64,000 nucleotides of DNA from Lepidodermella squamata. Its lineage: Eukaryota > Gastrotricha. Each line of letters starts with the position of its first letter. Positions within the stretch are counted from its first letter, which is position 1. This document shows, piece by piece, positions 54,375 to 63,987 of this stretch. The position numbers and the translations under genes are program-made. Location of the stretch: assembly GCA_047495785.1 (NCBI GenBank), contig JBLDXI010000024.1:5084001-5148000 (forward strand). The letters are read 5' to 3'. The notes under the pieces are model-generated. The model saw only the letters and a program-made list of their open reading frames with translations, had not been told where the DNA came from and ran no database searches.

Positions 54375-54458
54375 TGTCAGAAGTGGGATTCGAACCCACG
54401 CCAGTAGAAACTGACTGCGACCTGAACGCAGCGCCTTGGACCGCTCGGCCATCCTGAC
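54375..54458 (-). tRNA. tRNA-Leu(CAG)
   Basis: As 4348-4431. Confidence 0.95.
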
Positions 54459-54627
54459 GAGATGGTGGAATAGATTGCTGATATCCTGCAGACGGCATTT
54501 TGCAAAGCTAAGATATCGCAGAGCAAGTACAGCAAACAGCAAAGTCGTATAACTGTTGCCAATATAAAACTAGCCAGCTACGCCGATCGGGGTGTATCGT
54601 TTCTTAAACTGCTGAAGAAGCACTCAA

Positions 54628-54709
54628 GTCGCTATGCCCGAGTGGTTAAGGGGTCTGACTAGAAATCAGATGCGGTCTCCGCGCGTAGGTTCAAATCCTA
54701 CTGGCGACG
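54628..54709 (+). tRNA. tRNA-Ser(AGA)
   Basis: As 369-450. Confidence 0.95.
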
Positions 54710-54784
54710 ACAGTTATTTTTGCATTATAACGACTGAAACTCAGTTCTGCAGTTAGCCTCCAGAACAGTCCTCGCTTTCATCAG

Positions 54785-54856
54785 GCGTCAGTGGTGTAAC
54801 GGTCAGCATGGTTGCCTTCCAAGCAGCCGATCCGGGTTCGACTCCCGGCTGACGCA
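54785..54856 (+). tRNA. tRNA-Gly(TCC)
   Basis: As 526-597. Confidence 0.95.
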
Positions 54857-54935
54857 CACGTTTTTAGCTCACACGTTTGAAAGCAATTGCTAGTGACGAG
54901 ATTAAAGCTGTCCTTCCCAAAACCAGCGTTCGAGA

Positions 54936-55007
54936 GGTCCCATGGTGTAGCGGTTAGCACTCTGGACTCTGAATCCAGCGACTCGAGTTCGATTCTCGAT
55001 GGGACCT
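54936..55007 (+). tRNA. tRNA-Gln(CTG)
   Basis: As 677-748. Confidence 0.95.
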
Positions 55008-55111
55008 TGATACGTTTTTTCAAACAAACTTTCAGCTCACTCACTCTCAGCTGATGGAAACTTGCGATCGCAATATTTGTTACCATTCAAACCTTTTCTT
55101 TCACTAGCCTA

Positions 55112-55183
55112 GGGGGCATAGCTCAGTGGTAGAGCGTCTCATTCGCATTGTGAAGGTCTCGGGTTCAATCCCCGATGCCTCCA
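55112..55183 (+). tRNA. tRNA-Ala(CGC)
   Basis: As 1749-1820. Confidence 0.95.
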
Positions 55184-55270
55184 GTTGGCAATTTTTTCGC
55201 GTAACCTCTCGAAGATTAGTTGCTATATCGGTGAAAGTGACCAGAAATTACGCTAAAAATGTGAAAATAG

Positions 55271-55354
55271 TGTCAGAAGTGGGGTTCGAACCCACGCCCT
55301 CTTTCGAGGACCAGATCTTGAGTCTGGCGCCTTAGACCGCTCGGCCATCCTGAC
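55271..55354 (-). tRNA. tRNA-Leu(CAA)
   Basis: As 1908-1991. Confidence 0.95.
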
Positions 55355-55454
55355 CAGATGTAGCTACTCTGGGAAATTGTTGTAATCCATCCGAAAATAT
55401 GAGAAATTTGGCCGTTTAAAGGGCGAGCGCATTGCATTGCCGCATCTATCGATA

Positions 55455-55519
55455 GGCGAAATGGCTATCGCGTCGGTCTTCGGATCCGAAGATTGTGGGT
55501 TCGAGTCCCATCAGCGTCG
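55455..55519 (+). pseudogene. tRNA-Arg(TCG), 8-nt deletion plus
   Basis: Same deletion as 2092-2156, and A to T at 55477 (base 31), breaking the last anticodon-stem pair. Confidence 0.9.
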
Positions 55520-55613
55520 GCTCTATTTTTGCTGGCCTTTTCGGCTGAGCTGTTATCATAGCAACAGAATTATCACTTGTCAAGCTGTCAAGCTGTCAAG
55601 AATAATCACAAGG

Positions 55614-55686
55614 GCCTTCCTAGCTCAGTCGGTAGAGCATGTGACTTTTAATCACAGGGTCGGGGGTTCGAGTCCCCCGGAGGGCG
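55614..55686 (+). tRNA. tRNA-Lys(TTT)
   Basis: As 2247-2319; doubled AAGCTGTC upstream. Confidence 0.95.
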
Positions 55687-55753
55687 CAATATTTTTACCC
55701 AGGGTAACATGTTTATGGCATCGACCGGCTGCTAAGAAGACGAAGATCTCGAA

Positions 55754-55826
55754 GGGGGATTAGCTCAAATGGTAGAGCGCTCGCTTAGCATGCGAGAGGT
55801 AACGGGATCGACGCCCGTATCCTCCA
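55754..55826 (+). tRNA. tRNA-Ala(AGC)
   Basis: As 2387-2459. Confidence 0.95.
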
Positions 55827-55899
55827 TATACTTTTTTCGGCAAGATAAAAAAGGCTGAAATGAGGAGACTGCGCTTGCGAAAATAAAGCAGTCAACCGC

Positions 55900-55971
55900 G
55901 GCTCAGTAGCTTAGTGGTAGAGCGTCTGCCTAGTAAGCAGAAGATCGAGGGTTCGATCCCCCCCTGAGCCT
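55900..55971 (+). tRNA. tRNA-Thr(AGT), paired allele
   Basis: GCAGA stem, as 15238-15309. Confidence 0.93.
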
Positions 55972-56061
55972 GGTCTTGACACTTTTTGCAGCATTCGGAG
56001 GTCTTCCGTCCCTTTTATATAGCCATTTCATTCAGGATCAAAATTGGAAAGGCTAAAAGTG

Positions 56062-56133
56062 TTCCCTGACCGGGAATCGAACCCGGGCCGCCGCGGTGAA
56101 AGCGCGGAATCCTAACCACTAGACCATCAGGGA
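56062..56133 (-). tRNA. tRNA-Glu(TTC)
   Basis: As 2695-2766. Confidence 0.95.
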
Positions 56134-56224
56134 GGTGCAAAATCCCTGTTGTATGCGTAAACTGTGAAGAACTCAAATTATCAACGTCATCGCACCTTCA
56201 GCAACTCTGTGCAAAAAATAGAAT

Positions 56225-56296
56225 GGGCCCGTTCGGGAATTGAACCCGAGACCTCTCGCACCCGAAGCGAGAATCATACCCCTAGACCAACGGGCC
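56225..56296 (-). tRNA. tRNA-Pro(CGG)
   Basis: As 2858-2929. Confidence 0.95.
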
Positions 56297-56376
56297 AACC
56301 TGACTTTACCCAATTGGCAACTGGCAACCAAAGACTTTATTAGAACGTCTCCAGCGTTTATGCAAAACATGCGATA

Positions 56377-56449
56377 CGCCGAGACCCGGGATCGAACCAG
56401 GGACCTTTAGATCTTCAGTCTAACGCTCTCCCAACTGAGCTATCTCGGC
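56377..56449 (-). tRNA. tRNA-Phe(GAA), G73
   Basis: As 3010-3082. Confidence 0.94.
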
Positions 56450-56546
56450 TGTTATTTACAGCAGTGCTAAAGTCGAAGCTTAACTTGTAGCTTAGCTAGG
56501 GAGCTCAATGCAGGCTGCTATGACTTTGGCAGCAAATAAAAAACTG

Positions 56547-56563
56547 CGCTCCTGGGTGGGCTC

Positions 56564-56603
<40 letters not shown>

Positions 56604-56620
56604 AATTGCGCCACAGAAGC
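56547..56620 (-). tRNA. tRNA-Asn(GTT)
   Basis: As 6516-6589. Confidence 0.95.
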
Positions 56621-56803
56621 TGGCTAATCGCAGACTCGGCATCACCACTCAGCAATATGTAGCTTTTAACGCGAGCGTTGCCATGATCACGTTGTTGCCG
56701 TTACAGTTTGGCTGTAGCCGAGGTTAGATCGGCCTTCGCATAGAATATAAACAGAGCTGAACTGTCCTTCATCAATGATCCTCAGCCGCTTTAGCTCTGC
56801 CAA

Positions 56804-56889
56804 CCCGCGATAGCTCAGCTGGTAGAGCGGAGGACTGTAGATGCAACGCAGCTATCCTTAGGTCGGTGGTTCAAGTCCGCCTCGCGGGA
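56804..56889 (+). tRNA. tRNA-Tyr(GTA) with intron
   Basis: As 3428-3513. Confidence 0.95.
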
Positions 56890-56966
56890 TTGCATGGTTT
56901 TTCACTTTCGTTGGGTAGCAGCTTTTCATTCGTTCGTCAGTAAAAATGCGCTGATAGATGTGCAAA

Positions 56967-57038
56967 GGCCCGTTGGTCTAGGGGTATGATTCTCGCTTTG
57001 GGTGCGAGAGGTCTCGGGTTCAAATCCCGGACGGGCCC
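56967..57038 (+). tRNA. tRNA-Pro(TGG)
   Basis: As 3591-3662. Confidence 0.95.
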
Positions 57039-57122
57039 AAGCTTTTTGAGCTAATAGCTGAAGCGGCAGCATTACAAAAGGTGTTTGCCATAACCTTGAG
57101 CGCATGTAATGTTATCACAGCG

Positions 57123-57193
57123 GCATCGGTGGTTCAGTGGTAGAATTCTCGCCTGCCACGCGGGAGGCCCGGGTTCGATTCCCGGCCGATGCA
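57123..57193 (+). tRNA. tRNA-Gly(GCC)
   Basis: As 3747-3817. Confidence 0.95.
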
Positions 57194-57289
57194 AGCGACC
57201 CTGTTTTTTCATATCAGCTTCGATGTGCATCAGGCAAATTATGAGCGCAGCAAAATCAAAAGCACTGACAATTCAAGACGCTTCAGTCA

Positions 57290-57361
57290 TCCTTGGTAGT
57301 ATAGTGGTTAGTATCCCCGCCTGTCACGCGGGAGACCAGGGTTCGATTCCCTGCCAAGGAG
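57290..57361 (+). tRNA. tRNA-Asp(GTC)
   Basis: As 3914-3985, CTTCAG flank. Confidence 0.95.
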
Positions 57362-57431
57362 TCAGCTTTTTTAGTTGCGGCGCATAGGTTTCGAGCCAAT
57401 TTTTTGAGAAAATTGCTAAAAAGTTGATTGC

Positions 57432-57504
57432 CGCCCGATGTGGGGCTCGAACCCACGACCCTGGGATTAAGAGTCCCATGCTCTACCGACTGAGCTAACC
57501 GGGC
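57432..57504 (-). tRNA. tRNA-Lys(CTT)
   Basis: As 4056-4128. Confidence 0.95.
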
Positions 57505-57583
57505 TGAGGCGCTATCAATTGCCTAAGCCGACAATTATGAAGCAGTTGACTGCTGGCGAATGTTGACTGCCATCAAAAATACT

Positions 57584-57656
57584 CGAGGCTGCCAGGAGTC
57601 GAACCTGGAATCTTCTGATCCGTAGTCAGACGCGTTGTCCATTGCGCCACAACCCC
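57584..57656 (-). tRNA. tRNA-Arg(ACG)
   Basis: As 4208-4280. Confidence 0.95.
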
Positions 57657-57723
57657 ATTCGGTCGAAAGAAGGCTTGCAAGCGCTAATTAGCAGGCAGGA
57701 ATGGGACTGAAGTGAAAAATGCA

Positions 57724-57807
57724 TGTCAGAAGTGGGATTCGAACCCACGCCAGTAGAAACTGACTGCGACCTGAACGCAGCGCCTTGGACCGCTCGGCCA
57801 TCCTGAC
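57724..57807 (-). tRNA. tRNA-Leu(CAG)
   Basis: As 4348-4431. Confidence 0.95.
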
Positions 57808-57976
57808 GAGATGGTGGAATAGATTGCTGATATCCTGCAGACGGCATTTTGCAAAGCTAAGATATCGCAGAGCAAGTACAGCAAACAGCAAAGTCGTATA
57901 ACTGTTGCCAATATAAAACTAGCCAGCTACGCCGATCGGGGTGTATCGTTTCTTAAACTGCTGAAGAAGCACTCAA

Positions 57977-58058
57977 GTCGCTATGCCCGAGTGGTTAAGG
58001 GGTCTGACTAGAAATCAGATGCGGTCTCCGCGCGTAGGTTCAAATCCTACTGGCGACG
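57977..58058 (+). tRNA. tRNA-Ser(AGA)
   Basis: As 369-450. Confidence 0.95.
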
Positions 58059-58133
58059 ACAGTTATTTTTGCATTATAACGACTGAAACTCAGTTCTGCA
58101 GTTAGCCTCCAGAACAGTCCTCGCTTTCATCAG

Positions 58134-58205
58134 GCGTCAGTGGTGTAACGGTCAGCATGGTTGCCTTCCAAGCAGCCGATCCGGGTTCGACTCCCGGCTG
58201 ACGCA
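58134..58205 (+). tRNA. tRNA-Gly(TCC)
   Basis: As 526-597. Confidence 0.95.
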
Positions 58206-58284
58206 CACGTTTTTAGCTCACACGTTTGAAAGCAATTGCTAGTGACGAGATTAAAGCTGTCCTTCCCAAAACCAGCGTTCGAGA

Positions 58285-58356
58285 GGTCCCATGGTGTAGC
58301 GGTTAGCACTCTGGACTCTGAATCCAGCGACTCGAGTTCGATTCTCGATGGGACCT
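58285..58356 (+). tRNA. tRNA-Gln(CTG)
   Basis: As 677-748. Confidence 0.95.
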
Positions 58357-58460
58357 TGATACGTTTTTTCAAACAAACTTTCAGCTCACTCACTCTCAGC
58401 TGATGGAAACTTGCGATCGCAATATTTGTTACCATTCAAACCTTTTCTTTCACTAGCCTA

Positions 58461-58532
58461 GGGGGCATAGCTCAGTGGTAGAGCGTCTCATTCGCATTGT
58501 GAAGGTCTCGGGTTCAATCCCCGATGCCTCCA
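58461..58532 (+). tRNA. tRNA-Ala(CGC)
   Basis: As 1749-1820. Confidence 0.95.
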
Positions 58533-58619
58533 GTTGGCAATTTTTTCGCGTAACCTCTCGAAGATTAGTTGCTATATCGGTGAAAGTGACCAGAAATTAC
58601 GCTAAAAATGTGAAAATAG

Positions 58620-58703
58620 TGTCAGAAGTGGGGTTCGAACCCACGCCCTCTTTCGAGGACCAGATCTTGAGTCTGGCGCCTTAGACCGCTCGGCCATCCT
58701 GAC
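58620..58703 (-). tRNA. tRNA-Leu(CAA)
   Basis: As 1908-1991. Confidence 0.95.
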
Positions 58704-58795
58704 CAGATGTAGCTACTCTGGGAAATTGTTGTAATCCATCCGAAAATATGAGAAATTTGGCCGTTTAAAGGGCGAGCGCATTGCATTGCCGCATA

Positions 58796-58868
58796 GGCGC
58801 TGTGGCGAAATGGCTATCGCGTCGGACTTCGGATCCGAAGATTGTGGGTTCGAGTCCCATCAGCGTCG
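58796..58868 (+). tRNA. tRNA-Arg(TCG), intact
   Basis: As 45806-45878, including the missing 8 bp just upstream. Confidence 0.95.
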
Positions 58869-58958
58869 GCTCTATTTTTGCTGGCCTTTTCTTTCGGCTG
58901 AGCTGTTATCATAGCAACAGAATTATCACTTGTCAAGCTGTCAAGAATAATCACAAGG

Positions 58959-59031
58959 GCCTTCCTAGCTCAGTCGGTAGAGCATGTGACTTTTAATCAC
59001 AGGGTCGGGGGTTCGAGTCCCCCGGAGGGCG
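58959..59031 (+). tRNA. tRNA-Lys(TTT)
   Basis: As 2247-2319. Confidence 0.95.
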
Positions 59032-59098
59032 CAATATTTTTACCCAGGGTAACATGTTTATGGCATCGACCGGCTGCTAAGAAGACGAAGATCTCGAA

Positions 59099-59171
59099 GG
59101 GGGATTAGCTCAAATGGTAGAGCGCTCGCTTAGCATGCGAGAGGTAACGGGATCGACGCCCGTATCCTCCA
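59099..59171 (+). tRNA. tRNA-Ala(AGC)
   Basis: As 2387-2459. Confidence 0.95.
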
Positions 59172-59244
59172 TATACTTTTTTCGGCAAGATAAAAAAGGC
59201 TGAAATGAGGAGACTGCGCTTGCGAAAATAAAGCAGTCAACCGC

Positions 59245-59316
59245 GGCTCAGTAGCTTAGTGGTAGAGCGTCTGCCTAGTAAGCAGAAGATCGAGGGTTCG
59301 ATCCCCCCCTGAGCCT
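59245..59316 (+). tRNA. tRNA-Thr(AGT), paired allele
   Basis: GCAGA stem, as 15238-15309. Confidence 0.93.
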
Positions 59317-59406
59317 GGTCTTGACACTTTTTGCAGCATTCGGAGGTCTTCCGTCCCTTTTATATAGCCATTTCATTCAGGATCAAAATTGGAAAGGCTA
59401 AAAGTG

Positions 59407-59478
59407 TTCCCTGACCGGGAATCGAACCCGGGCCGCCGCGGTGAAAGCGCGGAATCCTAACCACTAGACCATCAGGGA
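59407..59478 (-). tRNA. tRNA-Glu(TTC)
   Basis: As 2695-2766. Confidence 0.95.
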
Positions 59479-59569
59479 GGTGCAAAATCCCTGTTGTATG
59501 CGTAAACTGTGAAGAACTCAAATTATCAACGTCATCGCACCTTCAGCAACTCTGTGCAAAAAATAGAAT

Positions 59570-59641
59570 GGGCCCGTTCGGGAATTGAACCCGAGACCTC
59601 TCGCACCCGAAGCGAGAATCATACCCCTAGACCAACGGGCC
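59570..59641 (-). tRNA. tRNA-Pro(CGG)
   Basis: As 2858-2929. Confidence 0.95.
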
Positions 59642-59721
59642 AACCTGACTTTACCCAATTGGCAACTGGCAACCAAAGACTTTATTAGAACGTCTCCAGC
59701 GTTTATGCAAAACATGCGATA

Positions 59722-59794
59722 CGCCGAGACCCGGGATCGAACCAGGGACCTTTAGATCTTCAGTCTAACGCTCTCCCAACTGAGCTATCTCGGC
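59722..59794 (-). tRNA. tRNA-Phe(GAA), G73
   Basis: As 3010-3082. Confidence 0.94.
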
Positions 59795-59891
59795 TGTTAT
59801 TTACAGCAGTGCTAAAGTCGAAGCTTAACTTGTAGCTTAGCTAGGGAGCTCAATGCAGGCTGCTATGACTTTGGCAGCAAATAAAAAACTG

Positions 59892-59908
59892 CGCTCCTGG
59901 GTGGGCTC

Positions 59909-59948
<40 letters not shown>

Positions 59949-59965
59949 AATTGCGCCACAGAAGC
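59892..59965 (-). tRNA. tRNA-Asn(GTT)
   Basis: As 6516-6589. Confidence 0.95.
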
Positions 59966-60148
59966 TGGCTAATCGCAGACTCGGCATCACCACTCAGCAA
60001 TATGTAGCTTTTAACGCGAGCGTTGCCATGATCACGTTGTTGCCGTTACAGTTTGGCTGTAGCCGAGGTTAGATCGGCCTTCGCATAGAATATAAACAGA
60101 GCTGAACTGTCCTTCATCAATGATCCTCAGCCGCTTTAGCTCTGCCAA

Positions 60149-60234
60149 CCCGCGATAGCTCAGCTGGTAGAGCGGAGGACTGTAGATGCAACGCAGCTAT
60201 CCTTAGGTCGGTGGTTCAAGTCCGCCTCGCGGGA
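60149..60234 (+). tRNA. tRNA-Tyr(GTA) with intron
   Basis: As 3428-3513. Confidence 0.95.
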
Positions 60235-60311
60235 TTGCATGGTTTTTCACTTTCGTTGGGTAGCAGCTTTTCATTCGTTCGTCAGTAAAAATGCGCTGAT
60301 AGATGTGCAAA

Positions 60312-60383
60312 GGCCCGTTGGTCTAGGGGTATGATTCTCGCTTTGGGTGCGAGAGGTCTCGGGTTCAAATCCCGGACGGGCCC
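60312..60383 (+). tRNA. tRNA-Pro(TGG)
   Basis: As 3591-3662. Confidence 0.95.
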
Positions 60384-60467
60384 AAGCTTTTTGAGCTAAT
60401 AGCTGAAGCGGCAGCATTACAAAAGGTGTTTGCCATAACCTTGAGCGCATGTAATGTTATCACAGCG

Positions 60468-60538
60468 GCATCGGTGGTTCAGTGGTAGAATTCTCGCCTG
60501 CCACGCGGGAGGCCCGGGTTCGATTCCCGGCCGATGCA
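60468..60538 (+). tRNA. tRNA-Gly(GCC)
   Basis: As 3747-3817. Confidence 0.95.
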
Positions 60539-60634
60539 AGCGACCCTGTTTTTTCATATCAGCTTCGATGTGCATCAGGCAAATTATGAGCGCAGCAAAA
60601 TCAAAAGCACTGACAATTCAAGACGCTTCAGTCA

Positions 60635-60706
60635 TCCTTGGTAGTATAGTGGTTAGTATCCCCGCCTGTCACGCGGGAGACCAGGGTTCGATTCCCTGCC
60701 AAGGAG
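60635..60706 (+). tRNA. tRNA-Asp(GTC)
   Basis: As 3914-3985, CTTCAG flank. Confidence 0.95.
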
Positions 60707-60776
60707 TCAGCTTTTTTAGTTGCGGCGCATAGGTTTCGAGCCAATTTTTTGAGAAAATTGCTAAAAAGTTGATTGC

Positions 60777-60849
60777 CGCCCGATGTGGGGCTCGAACCCA
60801 CGACCCTGGGATTAAGAGTCCCATGCTCTACCGACTGAGCTAACCGGGC
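60777..60849 (-). tRNA. tRNA-Lys(CTT)
   Basis: As 4056-4128. Confidence 0.95.
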
Positions 60850-60928
60850 TGAGGCGCTATCAATTGCCTAAGCCGACAATTATGAAGCAGTTGACTGCTG
60901 GCGAATGTTGACTGCCATCAAAAATACT

Positions 60929-61001
60929 CGAGGCTGCCAGGAGTCGAACCTGGAATCTTCTGATCCGTAGTCAGACGCGTTGTCCATTGCGCCACAACCC
61001 C
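60929..61001 (-). tRNA. tRNA-Arg(ACG)
   Basis: As 4208-4280. Confidence 0.95.
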
Positions 61002-61068
61002 ATTCGGTCGAAAGAAGGCTTGCAAGCGCTAATTAGCAGGCAGGAATGGGACTGAAGTGAAAAATGCA

Positions 61069-61152
61069 TGTCAGAAGTGGGATTCGAACCCACGCCAGTA
61101 GAAACTGACTGCGACCTGAACGCAGCGCCTTGGACCGCTCGGCCATCCTGAC
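61069..61152 (-). tRNA. tRNA-Leu(CAG)
   Basis: As 4348-4431. Confidence 0.95.
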
Positions 61153-61321
61153 GAGATGGTGGAATAGATTGCTGATATCCTGCAGACGGCATTTTGCAAA
61201 GCTAAGATATCGCAGAGCAAGTACAGCAAACAGCAAAGTCGTATAACTGTTGCCAATATAAAACTAGCCAGCTACGCCGATCGGGGTGTATCGTTTCTTA
61301 AACTGCTGAAGAAGCACTCAA

Positions 61322-61403
61322 GTCGCTATGCCCGAGTGGTTAAGGGGTCTGACTAGAAATCAGATGCGGTCTCCGCGCGTAGGTTCAAATCCTACTGGCG
61401 ACG
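61322..61403 (+). tRNA. tRNA-Ser(AGA)
   Basis: As 369-450. Confidence 0.95.
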
Positions 61404-61478
61404 ACAGTTATTTTTGCATTATAACGACTGAAACTCAGTTCTGCAGTTAGCCTCCAGAACAGTCCTCGCTTTCATCAG

Positions 61479-61550
61479 GCGTCAGTGGTGTAACGGTCAG
61501 CATGGTTGCCTTCCAAGCAGCCGATCCGGGTTCGACTCCCGGCTGACGCA
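61479..61550 (+). tRNA. tRNA-Gly(TCC)
   Basis: As 526-597. Confidence 0.95.
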
Positions 61551-61629
61551 CACGTTTTTAGCTCACACGTTTGAAAGCAATTGCTAGTGACGAGATTAAA
61601 GCTGTCCTTCCCAAAACCAGCGTTCGAGA

Positions 61630-61701
61630 GGTCCCATGGTGTAGCGGTTAGCACTCTGGACTCTGAATCCAGCGACTCGAGTTCGATTCTCGATGGGACC
61701 T
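61630..61701 (+). tRNA. tRNA-Gln(CTG)
   Basis: As 677-748. Confidence 0.95.
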
Positions 61702-61805
61702 TGATACGTTTTTTCAAACAAACTTTCAGCTCACTCACTCTCAGCTGATGGAAACTTGCGATCGCAATATTTGTTACCATTCAAACCTTTTCTTTCACTA
61801 GCCTA

Positions 61806-61877
61806 GGGGGCATAGCTCAGTGGTAGAGCGTCTCATTCGCATTGTGAAGGTCTCGGGTTCAATCCCCGATGCCTCCA
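61806..61877 (+). tRNA. tRNA-Ala(CGC)
   Basis: As 1749-1820. Confidence 0.95.
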
Positions 61878-61964
61878 GTTGGCAATTTTTTCGCGTAACC
61901 TCTCGAAGATTAGTTGCTATATCGGTGAAAGTGACCAGAAATTACGCTAAAAATGTGAAAATAG

Positions 61965-62048
61965 TGTCAGAAGTGGGGTTCGAACCCACGCCCTCTTTCG
62001 AGGACCAGATCTTGAGTCTGGCGCCTTAGACCGCTCGGCCATCCTGAC
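61965..62048 (-). tRNA. tRNA-Leu(CAA)
   Basis: As 1908-1991. Confidence 0.95.
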
Positions 62049-62148
62049 CAGATGTAGCTACTCTGGGAAATTGTTGTAATCCATCCGAAAATATGAGAAA
62101 TTTGGCCGTTTAAAGGGCGAGCGCATTGCATTGCCGCATCTATCGATA

Positions 62149-62221
62149 GGCGCTGTGGCGAAATGGCTATCGCGTCGGACTTCGGATCCGAAGATTGTGG
62201 GTTCGAGTCCCATCAGCGTCG
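62149..62221 (+). tRNA. tRNA-Arg(TCG), intact, full flank
   Basis: Whole gene as 45806-45878, and the only copy that also keeps the CTATCGAT stretch upstream. It contains every base of both other forms and is the best candidate for the ancestral state: one 8-bp loss inside the gene gives the common pseudogene, another 8-bp loss upstream gives the 45806 form. Confidence 0.95.
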
Positions 62222-62311
62222 GCTCTATTTTTGCTGGCCTTTTCTTTCGGCTGAGCTGTTATCATAGCAACAGAATTATCACTTGTCAAGCTGTCAAGAA
62301 TAATCACAAGG

Positions 62312-62384
62312 GCCTTCCTAGCTCAGTCGGTAGAGCATGTGACTTTTAATCACAGGGTCGGGGGTTCGAGTCCCCCGGAGGGCG
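62312..62384 (+). tRNA. tRNA-Lys(TTT)
   Basis: As 2247-2319. Confidence 0.95.
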
Positions 62385-62451
62385 CAATATTTTTACCCAG
62401 GGTAACATGTTTATGGCATCGACCGGCTGCTAAGAAGACGAAGATCTCGAA

Positions 62452-62524
62452 GGGGGATTAGCTCAAATGGTAGAGCGCTCGCTTAGCATGCGAGAGGTAA
62501 CGGGATCGACGCCCGTATCCTCCA
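62452..62524 (+). tRNA. tRNA-Ala(AGC)
   Basis: As 2387-2459. Confidence 0.95.
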
Positions 62525-62597
62525 TATACTTTTTTCGGCAAGATAAAAAAGGCTGAAATGAGGAGACTGCGCTTGCGAAAATAAAGCAGTCAACCGC

Positions 62598-62669
62598 GGC
62601 TCAGTAGCTTAGTGGTAGAGCGTCTGCCTAGTAAGCAGAAGATCGAGGGTTCGATCCCCCCCTGAGCCT
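62598..62669 (+). tRNA. tRNA-Thr(AGT), paired allele
   Basis: GCAGA stem, as 15238-15309. Confidence 0.93.
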
Positions 62670-62759
62670 GGTCTTGACACTTTTTGCAGCATTCGGAGGT
62701 CTTCCGTCCCTTTTATATAGCCATTTCATTCAGGATCAAAATTGGAAAGGCTAAAAGTG

Positions 62760-62831
62760 TTCCCTGACCGGGAATCGAACCCGGGCCGCCGCGGTGAAAG
62801 CGCGGAATCCTAACCACTAGACCATCAGGGA
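62760..62831 (-). tRNA. tRNA-Glu(TTC)
   Basis: As 2695-2766. Confidence 0.95.
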
Positions 62832-62922
62832 GGTGCAAAATCCCTGTTGTATGCGTAAACTGTGAAGAACTCAAATTATCAACGTCATCGCACCTTCAGC
62901 AACTCTGTGCAAAAAATAGAAT

Positions 62923-62994
62923 GGGCCCGTTCGGGAATTGAACCCGAGACCTCTCGCACCCGAAGCGAGAATCATACCCCTAGACCAACGGGCC
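62923..62994 (-). tRNA. tRNA-Pro(CGG)
   Basis: As 2858-2929. Confidence 0.95.
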
Positions 62995-63074
62995 AACCTG
63001 ACTTTACCCAATTGGCAACTGGCAACCAAAGACTTTATTAGAACGTCTCCAGCGTTTATGCAAAACATGCGATA

Positions 63075-63147
63075 CGCCGAGACCCGGGATCGAACCAGGG
63101 ACCTTTAGATCTTCAGTCTAACGCTCTCCCAACTGAGCTATCTCGGC
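63075..63147 (-). tRNA. tRNA-Phe(GAA), G73
   Basis: As 3010-3082. Confidence 0.94.
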
Positions 63148-63244
63148 TGTTATTTACAGCAGTGCTAAAGTCGAAGCTTAACTTGTAGCTTAGCTAGGGA
63201 GCTCAATGCAGGCTGCTATGACTTTGGCAGCAAATAAAAAACTG

Positions 63245-63261
63245 CGCTCCTGGGTGGGCTC

Positions 63262-63301
<40 letters not shown>

Positions 63302-63318
63302 AATTGCGCCACAGAAGC
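63245..63318 (-). tRNA. tRNA-Asn(GTT)
   Basis: As 6516-6589. Confidence 0.95.
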
Positions 63319-63501
63319 TGGCTAATCGCAGACTCGGCATCACCACTCAGCAATATGTAGCTTTTAACGCGAGCGTTGCCATGATCACGTTGTTGCCGTT
63401 ACAGTTTGGCTGTAGCCGAGGTTAGATCGGCCTTCGCATAGAATATAAACAGAGCTGAACTGTCCTTCATCAATGATCCTCAGCCGCTTTAGCTCTGCCA
63501 A

Positions 63502-63587
63502 CCCGCGATAGCTCAGCTGGTAGAGCGGAGGACTGTAGATGCAACGCAGCTATCCTTAGGTCGGTGGTTCAAGTCCGCCTCGCGGGA
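63502..63587 (+). tRNA. tRNA-Tyr(GTA) with intron
   Basis: As 3428-3513. Confidence 0.95.
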
Positions 63588-63664
63588 TTGCATGGTTTTT
63601 CACTTTCGTTGGGTAGCAGCTTTTCATTCGTTCGTCAGTAAAAATGCGCTGATAGATGTGCAAA

Positions 63665-63736
63665 GGCCCGTTGGTCTAGGGGTATGATTCTCGCTTTGGG
63701 TGCGAGAGGTCTCGGGTTCAAATCCCGGACGGGCCC
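63665..63736 (+). tRNA. tRNA-Pro(TGG)
   Basis: As 3591-3662. Confidence 0.95.
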
Positions 63737-63820
63737 AAGCTTTTTGAGCTAATAGCTGAAGCGGCAGCATTACAAAAGGTGTTTGCCATAACCTTGAGCG
63801 CATGTAATGTTATCACAGCG

Positions 63821-63891
63821 GCATCGGTGGTTCAGTGGTAGAATTCTCGCCTGCCACGCGGGAGGCCCGGGTTCGATTCCCGGCCGATGCA
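63821..63891 (+). tRNA. tRNA-Gly(GCC)
   Basis: As 3747-3817. Confidence 0.95.
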
Positions 63892-63987
63892 AGCGACCCT
63901 GTTTTTTCATATCAGCTTCGATGTGCATCAGGCAAATTATGAGCGCAGCAAAATCAAAAGCACTGACAATTCAAGACGCTTCAGTCA

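Larger units (their letters stand above)
54375..57723. repeat. 20-gene unit, 3349 bp
   Basis: Has the 4-bp loss and 8-bp duplication after Arg. Arg(TCG) broken and further mutated, Thr paired. Confidence 0.95.
57724..61068. repeat. 20-gene unit, all genes whole
   Basis: 3345 bp; the only complete unit in the window in which I see all 20 genes intact (Arg(TCG) whole, Thr paired). Confidence 0.95.

Noticed and set aside
98-63068. Open reading frames of 61 to 129 codons on both strands, repeated with the same spacing as the units
   Set aside because: Each runs across tRNA genes and spacers and contains translated tRNA motifs. They recur only because the DNA repeats, they overlap one another on both strands, and small indels in the spacers are tolerated without regard to frame.
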